Source of the DNA: Thunnus maccoyii
Taxonomy: Eukaryota; Chordata; Actinopteri; Scombriformes; Scombridae
Length of the DNA: 64,000 nucleotides
Direction of reading: 5' to 3'
NCBI RefSeq assembly: GCF_910596095.1
Contig: NC_056552.1
Span: forward strand, 9,095,111 to 9,159,110
Below, piece after piece: positions 1 to 10,130 of the stretch (positions within the stretch are counted from its first letter, which is position 1; each line of letters begins with the position of its first letter). The position numbers were made by a program, and so were the translations under genes. The notes under the pieces were generated by a model that worked only from the letters and a program-made list of their open reading frames with translations, did not search any database and was not told where the DNA came from.

Positions 1-438
1 TGGCCACAAAATAGCATTTAATTATAACAATAATGTGATTCCCTGGATCTGACATTATCAGCTCAAATCAGTTACTGCGTCCAAGATCACAGCATCTGTG
101 CATGCTGACATGATAAAATATGTTATCTCTGGATAGCAATACAAAGAAATGACTTTATTTTCACAAGATAATGGTAAAATTATCTTAAGATAACTGAATT
201 TTAAAAATAATTTGTGGTAACTGTTTATTTGTGCTGGATGGAAAAAAAATGCTGGTAATGATATCAGCCTATAAGATTTGCTGTTTTCCAAGGAATCCAG
301 CACAAAAAAAGAAGCATTTAATCAATTTTGACAGATCTCACTGCTATCAGACCAAAAAAATACCCTCCTTGGTAGAGGAAATAATAATTATCATTGAAAA
401 ACAAAACAAAAAAAAACAAAAGAAAATTTAAGGCTTAC

Positions 439-1608
439 CATATCTAGGATGGCATAGATTAGCACTTCCAGTGTTACTGTCAAAGTTGTATTGTAGTGTT
501 TAACAGGCCGGGACATGGTGTACAGATCATTTTGACTGGACAGACTCAGGTTCAGGTGTTTAAAAAGATGCTGATAACTGCAGTTATCCTCAGAGGACGC
601 CCCATCTACTGCAAGAATACCAAGACACATTCTCTGTCAGAGAGTTAATTCTTAGAAGGAAAGAAATGTGCTTTTAAATCAGAGCTTGTTTGTCTGAACA
701 CCAGAGTTTCTGTTATGTGCTCTTAAAGGAAATCACCAGCATTTGTTTCTGTGGGTATAAACTGATTATAAATTCATTTTCAAACCATGGAAACTCAAAA
801 ATATCTGCAGTCATATCCAGTGACTGTAGTCACTAAAAGGCCATTATGAGATGGGCGTTGGCAGGACTCTCATCAAATGTGAGCAATTTGCAGTCATTTA
901 AATCCATTTCAATTTGAGATCCATCTGCTATACAATATGTTGCCCAAAAACATGTCGCTGAAATCAAACCTAACTCTCCCAAACACAATTTTGAAATCTC
1001 TTGAGTATTATCTTTTGAAAAAATTCTTTAATATAATAAATATATCCACAAAGACATAATTCAATTGTAAAACATGCCAATTTGAAAAAACTAATGAGGG
1101 TCAGTTCACTAAATTTACAATATTTTCTCAGCCATGCAGATAGTTTTGGTTTTAACTGGTTTTAAGATATTCATCTCCAAGATCTTTGCCTCAACCCTAA
1201 AACAATGGAGGTGATGTGATTTTGTTTGTGGTGATCACTGAACTGTAAAGTAAAATGTCAATTTAAAAAATCAACAGCAGTGTCTACGTGAATCGCGTCC
1301 CCTGTACTCTAGATTATCCACATGTCACACAGTGAAAAGTTTGCAGGATAACATTTTTGGAAAAGAGATGCTGCTATAATTTTTTTTTTTTAAATTTCAC
1401 ACTGTGAGAATCATACACAAAAATCCCATTCACCCCCATGGAATTGAGGATTATAACAGAAATGTAACAAATCACAGAAATGATCGGGGAATTATAAATT
1501 TAGCCTTTAACCAAACAGCATGACATTTCTTAGTGTAAATCTGCATGTATCACCAAATTGTCCCAACTTACCTGCAAGGAGGAGCAGAAAGAAACCTGCA
1601 AGCATCAT
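439..1608 (-). CDS. HTR3-like Cys-loop receptor gene 1, exons 1-2 only (3' part beyond left edge)
   Basis: Exon 1 (1572-1608, 37 nt) starts at the first of two adjacent ATGs and encodes the signal peptide MMLAGFFLLLLA, ending in a GTAAGT donor. Exon 2 (439-605, 167 nt) follows a CAGTAG acceptor and reads DGASSEDNCSYQHLF..., then ...LEVLIYAILDM before a GTAAGC donor. This is the N-terminal helix and first beta strand of 5-HT3-type subunits (human counterpart ends VIVYAILNV). The frame works only if splicing enters at the internal AG before ATGGGG; the longer reading beginning MCLGIL is intronic. Exons 3-10 are not in bases 1-438, which are intron 2 (bases from about 330 match the same intron of gene 2). 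Sequons NCS, NLS and NTT predict glycosylation. Nearly identical to gene 2 here. Whether the gene is complete cannot be judged. Confidence 0.85.
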
Positions 1609-1740
1609 GTCTGTGAGAGATCTGCACAGTTAATGAACATCTCTGTCCTCTCTGTGCTGTCTAGAAATGTTTGTAGCAGTAATATCACTGCCTCACACTA
1701 GCAGAGGGCTGGTCAGATTTAATGACCAACCCTTTTGTCT
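1609..1740 (-). promoter_or_regulatory. proximal promoter / 5'UTR of gene 1
   Basis: This stretch directly upstream of the ATG is conserved before every exon 1 or exon-1 relic in the window. It holds a perfect inverted repeat TGGTCA-7 nt-TGACCA at 1710-1728, about 100-120 bp upstream of the start codon, and a block reading CTCTGC(T/C)AGTG.GAGGCAGTG on the minus strand. I see no convincing TATA box. Calling it a promoter is an inference from position and conservation. Confidence 0.45.
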
Positions 1741-2065
1741 TTAATTTGTTAATTTAGTCCTATTTTTTCTCATTAGTGTGAGGATACAAACACACATAAA
1801 GGGATAATGGCGCCAGGAACTGCCAACACCCCGGACATTTGGCTGCATGTGGGCAGATCAGTTTTGCTATCATACCAATCAGTTAACTTATTGCTTCCAC
1901 TACTGTTGCCATTTAGTTTCACAATTAAAGCAGATCAATGTAGGAGCTGCATGTGAAAGAAGAAATGTCAAGCATAAACTGGCAGACTAGAATTTACATT
2001 TATTTACAAATAATCAACTAATTTCAGGTGTGACTGGTTAAAGTGCCAAGCTTTAACATATTTTC

Positions 2066-2965
2066 AGAAATAAACATGTTTACAGCCTGGAACAAAACAC
2101 GGTTTTTGGTCTCTATAGCTTATTTCCCCTTTCATGACAACTGTATGGGGGGTGAATTTTTTAATGAACTTTATGAGGCCATAAAGTTATCCATAATTAA
2201 GGACATAGCCGCTTTGAGTGACAGGTTGCTAGCTGCTAGGTGGCTTGTTTCAGCAACTAGGCTTCATTCGGCCTGGCTCAGCCCCACCTCTTTGCCCATT
2301 TTGAATTATTGAGTTAGGTGCAAGCGGCAACCTCTGGTGCTGAAAAATGAAGCCAATGCAGAAGTGCCAAAAACTGCAGTTCCTTGAATGGCCACTTGAG
2401 GTTGGCTCCAAAAGCGAGTGAATCCCCATAGACCCCCATGTTAAAATGCCTGACTTTACAACAGAAATAAACATGTTTACAGCCTGGTACAAAAAACGGT
2501 TTTTGGTCTCTATAGCTAATTTCCCCTTTCATGACAACTGTACGGGGGATGAATTTTTTTATAATTCACCTGTTTAAATTTTATTAAGCCATAAAGTTAT
2601 GCATGATGAAAGACATGGCTGCTTTGAGTGACAGGTCCGCCAGCCGCTAGATGGCTTGTTTCAGCCATTCGGCCCACCTCTTTGCCCATTTTTGATTGGC
2701 TGGGAGTTAGGTAGAGTCACGCACTGCCAAGATGGCAACAGCCAGAGCGGCTCACTTTGAGCTTCAAAACCGCTCTTCAGAAACCAACGGGTGACGTCAG
2801 GGTAACTACGTCCATATTTTTATACAGTCTATGGTTAGGTGGAGTCAGGCACTGCCAAGATGGCGACAGCCGGAGACGCCCACTTTGAGCTTCAAAACCG
2901 CTCCTCAGAAACCAATGGATGACATCACTGTGGCTATGTGTATATTTTTTACAGTCTATGCTCTA
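2066..2965. repeat. dispersed repeat in two-plus tandem copies
   Basis: A block starting AAATAAACATGTTTACAGCC occurs at about 2069 and again at about 2466. The second half (CACTGCCAAGATGG... to ...TACAGTCTATG) occurs at about 2724-2832 and 2849-2961. The first copy lacks the second half. The repeat breaks the homology that otherwise continues upstream of gene promoters, so it inserted at about 2066. I recognise it as a repeat only from its internal duplication; class unknown. Confidence 0.6.
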
Positions 2966-3439
2966 AATACTATGATATTCATGTGCCACTGTATGCTGGA
3001 GAAGAAGCTAGTAAAAGGCTATATTAGCTGCTATTAGCATAACACAGCCAATACTCTGACCAAACTGTTGGCGTTCGAGTTGCATTGTGGTTAATGTAGG
3101 CACCAGGTTTTAACAAGAAAAAGAATATATGAAATTAAAAAGACAATAGGCGGTTTTTATTCCACACATGATCCTTTTTTATTATTTGTCCATTGTGAGT
3201 CCATCCATGTTATAGCAATGCTAAATTGGTGTAGTAGTCTTTTAAGGGTCACCAACGTTAAATTTCATCCTGACATGAATGGCAATCCATCAAACAGTTA
3301 TTGAAACACTCAAAACCACAAATGTTGAACATGAAAGTTAGTACAAATTTTCATGGCAATCTATCCAATCGAAACACATGAGAACAGATGGCCTCAGCTG
3401 AGGATGTCAGTGGCATAGCAGCTTAACATCTGATGCTGT

Positions 3440-3835
3440 TATAACATACATATACTGGACGGACGCGTCTCCACTTCCTACCATTATGCAAAAGTGAAGC
3501 CATAATTTCTTGTTTCCAGAAGCTGCCATCTTGGCTGTATGACATCATTTGGAGCCAGAGTCTGCACAGTGGAGTCAGGCAAGGTGACGGCCCGCAGGAC
3601 ATGCCCCCTCAGCCGTCACGCTTCCTGAGGGAGGTTTGAGAACGGCTGACACAACTGTCAATCATGACATCACACCCCCTTTTTTATATCACCATAGAAC
3701 TAATTAAAAACAAACTTATCAGAAAAATGAGCACTTGGAGAAGCATCAGTGTGATAAAAGCTACCTAAAACGACAGACACCATCTTTGGGAAAAATTTAT
3801 TTGATGTGTACTTTGATTTTTTAGTTTGGCTTGTG
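3440..3835. repeat. probable dispersed repeat, unclassified
   Basis: Contains CAAGATGGC-like and GTGACGTCA-like words in the opposite orientation to the element at 2.7 kb (TGCCATCTTGGC, TGACATCA), followed by an A-rich stretch. No open frame of note. Judged to be a repeat from word sharing only. Confidence 0.3.
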
Positions 3836-4364
3836 TCCCATCTTCTAACATGGAGGGCCTATACGTATATGACCTACATATATGACCTATACTGCAGCCA
3901 GCCACCACAAGGCGATCAACATGTTTTGGCTTCAGTTTTCAAGTATACCTGGCTGCAGCCTGCAGAACGAGAGGCATTCAACGTTGAATGTTTAATCCGA
4001 CCCAGCGTGATTTGATTGGTTTAACTGTCGAATTTGGGTGGGGTTAAATGTCCATGTCATTGGTTTGGACTTGGGTTTGAGCAAGGTTAAACAACACAGT
4101 CAGTTCATAAAACGAAAAGGACCTACCAGTATACGTTACTTATAAGTCATGAGGGGAACTGATCCTCTGTAAACTCTCGTATTTTAAACATAATGATCAC
4201 TTTGAACCATGAGTTGACAAGTTAAACATCCATAAAATACACCTCAAGAAATGAGCATGGTGTCACTACTAGTCTTACATAGGGTTCCAGTCATTTTTAC
4301 CACTTTGTATTCATCCAAAGGGGAGTGTGGCCACAATGTAGACCCTTGTTACAAGACTATCGAC

Positions 4365-4565
4365 AATGGTGGAATGTAACTAAAGTACGTTTACTCAAGT
4401 ACTATACTGAAGGTTCTTGTACTTTACTGGAGTGTTTCCATTTTATGTAACTTTATACTTCTATTCCACTACATTCAGAGGGAACTATTGTACTTTTTTA
4501 CTCCACTACATTTATCCGACAGATAATTATAAATTACTTCTCAGATTATAATTTTTCATACCCTT
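4365..4565. repeat. common fish interspersed repeat (GTGGAATGTAACTAAAGTAC type)
   Basis: Dense alternation of ACTCAAGTACT, TTGTACTTTACT and CCACTACATT words is characteristic of a very abundant non-autonomous repeat in percomorph genomes (recognised from general familiarity, not searched). No coding potential. Confidence 0.45.
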
Positions 4566-5942
4566 CCTGTCCAGTGAAAACTATGTCTCCCCTAATTTGG
4601 TTATTTTGAATGTCTGTGATACAGTGAAATATTAAGCCTACCTTATGGTTTGAGTAAACTCTCCTACTTTTTAAGTTAAATAAACTATTAAAAAAAACTT
4701 TGGATTAGCTGGAAAATGCATTGTCACAAAGCTGAAAACAGGCTGCTTTTCTGAGCTCATGAAAAGTTTACTTTTTAGAGATACATGGTTCTCACAGGAC
4801 AGTGACACTACAAACATATGATGATCTTATAGAATATGATGCACTGCTGTTGATTAAACTACCCAACAGTATATAAAGTAGATAAAATTAGCACAACCTT
4901 AAACATCTACAGCAGTAAAATGCAACATACACATTAATGCAGCAGTAATATTAAAACCATCATATATAATAGCAAAACACTGACAGAGCCAGATTTATCC
5001 CAGCATCCCCACTTCAAAGGAGAATGAGAGTGAGAGAGATTTTAATAAGGCTCTTTTTTTTTTATCTCAAAAACTAAAAGTAGAAAAGACAATCACATAG
5101 CAGGTCTGCACAAACACCAATACTACTATTAATTTATATAGCACCCAAAAGACAATTTACATAATATACATAATACACTGTGAATATAAAAGCGTAAACT
5201 TCATAAGAGTAACACTACATAAAAGCAGCGAAACACTGTAAAATCACAGAGGAGGAAAAAAAAACCCATAAGGTACAGAGAGAGAGGGTGGCATGGGGCA
5301 AGGTAAGGGGGAGGGCTATGGGGTTGTGTAGTAGGCCTGGGTAAAGCCAGGAGAAACAAACTACATTTAAAGATCAATGCAATTCTATTGAATTTATTAC
5401 ATTTATACTGTCACATATTTTTCCTGTGTTTTAATATCTGGTTCTGTCACAAATGTCCAGCAGGTATCAGATAATGAGAGCAAAGCTCAGTAAAAAGACC
5501 AATTTCCAATGATAAATTCCAACTGAAGTGTATCCACTGTAAAATATTTTTAACAAAACAGTTTTTGCTTTCTTTTTTCAAACATTTTAACATCTTTAAG
5601 AGGAATTCCGATTATCTCTGTGCTATTATATGAGAGGCACAAATTGAGGCTAGAAGTAAACATGCTAGCAGATTATCTCTCTAGCTGTGGTGCTAGTTTG
5701 GCTATCCCGTCAGTCACATGACCCTCGCCATGCAGGTCCAAGTGATTCTTCAAGAGTCTCCTGTGTTGGTATACTGTGGGTATTTAGGTCCAGGAAGGAG
5801 TAAGCGTCAGGTATGTAGGGGTGACTAACTGAGAGTGACAGTGGGTCCATGTAGTTCTGATGATGCAGGACTGTTCACCAAAATAACTACATTGTGATCC
5901 ATATTTACAACTTCTGATCTGCTTGTAACAAATCAATGAGAA
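4566..5942. other. gene 2 3' flank, no gene seen
   Basis: AT-rich, with a repeat-like phrase TTTATATAGCACCC near 5130 and an AATAAA on the minus strand near 5393, about 550 bp past the gene 2 stop, that could serve as its polyadenylation signal. Nothing else supported. Confidence 0.3.
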
Positions 5943-8900
5943 CTACTCATTTTCTTCACTGATCCATTTTGAAAAGATAAAGACTAAAAACAGGCCAATC
6001 ACTATGACATAGGAAATGAAGAATACTCGGTTGATTGTTTTTGTCACTCTGGTCCAGTAGCCAGGCTTCGCTTTTTCCTTCCTGCTGTTGAGGAGCAGAA
6101 CCATCGTTTTCTCCATCTCCTTCAGCTCATCTGAGAGTCTTTCCAAGACATGGGAAATCTCTCTCAGTCGGGTGCTGCTACCCTGCAGAAATGGTTTAGT
6201 AGATTGGCTAATTAACATGATTTTGGACCATAAAACATTTAGGTTCTTTGTCAATTGTGGTGATAATTAAAGGGTCGGTTCATCCAAATTATAAACAAAA
6301 CACTGTCTTACTTGCCACTAGTATATAGTTGTACATTGTCATGAGATAGATTAGGGGATTTTGAGATGTCCATCTATGACATGTGACCTTGACCTTGATT
6401 TCTGCCCTTGTGATTAACTGTACTGTAACCTATCAAGGTGGATAGGAGTATTTACCTGGCCTACAGTGAGCTAACACAGCTACATTACACATTAGCCACT
6501 AAACTTTGTAAATTGTGTAAAGCTTCATTTCCACCACTCACAAATGTTCACATTGACCTATTGACTTCACTATAACAGTGGTTTAATAAATTACATATTT
6601 GACATATTTAAGCGTTCATGGCACGCCTTCTTATAGACTTCACCTCCATTGATTCATAGACCTCCATTGTTGTCCAAAAACCTTTAAGAACATGTCAATG
6701 AGCCACACGGCTGCACTCGGTGACATGGTCCTTCACCCTAAAGGCAATGGCAAGCAATGAAGTTTTTAGTGTCAGGAGAGTAGTTCATCGTACAGCTGAC
6801 GGTACTGCGCACACAATTCTGTTTACCAAACTTTGCTAGTTTGCTCTGCTACATATCACAACCTCTTGACTTTGTACTACATTGAAAATAACTTAAGTGT
6901 GCGGTCAAGAGGTTGTGATATGTAGCACAACAAGCTATTGAAGCTCTGTAAATGGAACCACGTTCCTGTGCATTCGCAGTGGTTTCTGCCTTACACAGAA
7001 CTACTCTCCAGAGACTGAAAATGTGATCACTGTGATTAGTCTGTGGAGCCATTTAACAAACTGACATGACCGTAATCTTCGAGGCAAAAGGAACATGTCA
7101 CCCAGTACAATGGTGTCCACCACTGATGTGTTTTTAATAGTTTTTAGACAACAACAGAGGTCTATGGCACAGAGGAATATTATAGATCAGGCTTTGGATA
7201 CACACACAATACCTGTAGGATGTAGCATGAGTTCATTGTTTGTTTGGCTCTGCACATGAGATTATTTACGGTAAGAAAAATATAGATCACCAGCCATATC
7301 CTGCAATCAGACTCAGTACCAGTACCACTTTCCTCATGAGACTTTCCTCCCAGTTTGTTTTCTAATAACTCATCATCATGTACAATATAGTCCTTCATTC
7401 AGAGTTATTTAGGAACTACTTATTCACAATTCATTGAGCATCAGGTCATTCCTCATTTGTTCATTTCTAACTACTCACAATTGTGTGTACCGTATTGTCA
7501 AGTCTTACACAAAGAACATACTGTCAATAGTTTTTATACTTCAAGAGAAAGAAGTTCATATGTAAGTATTATTATTACTATTTTATTTTTAATTTGGATG
7601 AACCGGCCATCTAAAGTGTTATCCATTTCTAACCTCTTTGGCCACAGGTAGCAGTTCAGGTGGAGTTTCATCAGCAGATACATCACTGATACAGGCAGAG
7701 TTTATCAATTTACTCACCTCTGGAAGGACACAAAGATATTTGTAGAATAATCATGACACAATTAACCAGTACGTTTTAAAAGTTATAAATGTGCCTCTTT
7801 CAGAGTATTCAGGACATAACGAAAGGTGTACACTATCATAGCAGTAAAATAAATTAGAGTAGCAAACTGACCACCCATGGAAAATTGAGTTGAGATCCAG
7901 AGGCTTGAAGAATATTAATATCACCTCTATAAAAGTTGTTGAAGTTGACTTTGCCCTGTTTATCCCCACAGTCTTCACTCAGGCTTTGGTCTCCGTCTGC
8001 TTCGTCTGGGGATGCAGAGTCTTTCTCCATTAGATACATCACAACAATGGTCTCCAGGAGGCTGAGCAGCGTGAAACCAAATATCCCTATGCAGTAGACC
8101 ACTGAGGGGAGCAGGCAGCATCATTAATGCAGACAAATCGCTACTCACTGGGTCAATATGTGAAGTTCCTGCTCATAGTACCAACCCTGTCTTTCAGAAA
8201 TCACGTTTATATATCACTAATTTGCAACAGCAAAAACATTTAGCCAGAAATGTAATGCTTGTTGAATTATGCTTTCTCTCAACATAATGAGAAAATGTTG
8301 TTAATTTGGCGAGTTGCAAAAATGTTGATACTGAATGTACAAGTTGAATCTTGCAGTACAATATCCACTGGTAGTATTACAGAGATATTAAACATTGTAC
8401 GGTTATGTTTAGGCACTAGCAGTACTTGGTCAAGATTAGGAAAAATGGTCTTGACTTAATACAGAAAAGAAGTCAGCAATGAATTGAAGCACATGTTAAG
8501 CGAAACCACAGTCTCTCACTAACCTTGACCAAAGTGCTTTTGTTGCCTAAACCTAACCACACACAGGCCTCAGGATGTGAACACTGGTCTCTGGTGCCAG
8601 AGTCCTGTGTCTTGTCCACCCACCATCTACACCATCTACCACCCCACCCCACCCCACCACACCACCACTCCACAAGTGCGGTTTATAAATGTAGTGCTTA
8701 CTTCATTCATAAAAAAAATTGCCTCTAAGCATAATCCAGACAACACAACATAATTAGGAAAGCAATTTAGTATTTTATAAATGTAATTTCTAGGAGACAG
8801 GGTTTGAAGTACAGTCCAATAAAGGAAAGACTCTGAACTTTCTTACCTATAAGTGGAATCCTGTCTGATGAGAAAGGTAGAATTTCAATGAGAATAAGCT

Positions 8901-10068
8901 GCATCACAGTGACAGCGAGCATCACAGTGACCTTGAAGCTCAGCTTCTCGCCCCCGCTGTCTGAGATCAGGAAGGAGGCCAAGTCCAGACACAAGAAGAA
9001 CAGGATGGGCAGCAAGAAGTTGACAATGTAGAGGATTGGTCGCCTCTTCATTTTGATCTGTGAAATGACATTTTGAGGTCAGATGGTTGATCCTCCTACT
9101 ACTATAGTTTTGACAAAAGCAACAGAAACATCTGTGTAGTTCCTAGGTTGAAACAACAAGGTAATCTGCCCCAATCAGTTGATGTCTGCAGTGGTCGAGG
9201 AAGACTTCAGATTGTTTACTTTAAGGTACCCTGTAGAGTTTATGACCTAAATAATGAGCCAGGAAACACAGTTATGCACCAACAAAAGCAAGGAGGAAGA
9301 CTGCAAACTAGTAAATAAACTATGAGGAAGGAAATGTCCTCAAAACTTTTGTTAGACCTCAAGAATACACACAATGAATTTTGGTGAGTAACGTTCAATA
9401 TAACCATAATAAAAACAGAAAGTAAAAGTAGCGATAGAAGTGGAGGGGTAGAAAGTCTACGTCTAGATTTTTGCTTAAGAAAACAAGTATTAGCAGTAAA
9501 ATGTACCCAAAGTAAAAGTACATGTACTTACTTGAGAGTAACACACAGAGGTGGAAAATAGTTTCCACCACTGTGTGTCTGTATCCAGAAATACGTACAG
9601 TGTGAACGATCAGGCTTTGATTGAAGTTCTTCCTGTCAAAAGTTGTTTTTGTGACTGTCTCGCTGATGAACACCCACTCGTACTGGGTCTGCATCAAGAC
9701 ACGAGACGACTTTGTGGCCACTGAAGAGTCGCTGTGAGGTTGAAGATTCACTTCCTCAACTGAGATGGTAAATAAAAATAAAACAGTAAGGCCTGTTAGC
9801 AGGTCAACAAGGAAATAACACAAAAACAACTTATATGAATGTATAGACCAAACAGAAGCTTTTAAACACAACAGGTCACAACCTCACCATTGTAAATAAC
9901 AGACTTGAACGAAAGGTTACAGGTCTGAATGCCGAAGGGGAATTTGTGAACTTGCATCCTGCAAGCGCTGACTAGCACTTTATAGTCCGTACGTTCAACA
10001 GTACCATCAGAGTTAATAGTGAGATAAGGACTTGAAGGGGTCTTGTCCTTTTCTGTCCTGTATGAGAA

Positions 10069-10130
<62 letters not shown>

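Noticed and set aside
606-630. Start of exon 2 of gene 1 at MCLGIL
   Set aside because: The phase does not join exon 1, and a good acceptor lies after it; the same holds in genes 2, 3 and 4.
8473-8728. Open frames on both strands around 8.5-8.7 kb and again at 25.7-26.0 kb
   Set aside because: They come from a CACC-rich low-complexity stretch in intron 7 shared by the gene duplication, with no protein features. A G-quadruplex on the minus strand was considered, but only three tight G runs exist in gene 2.
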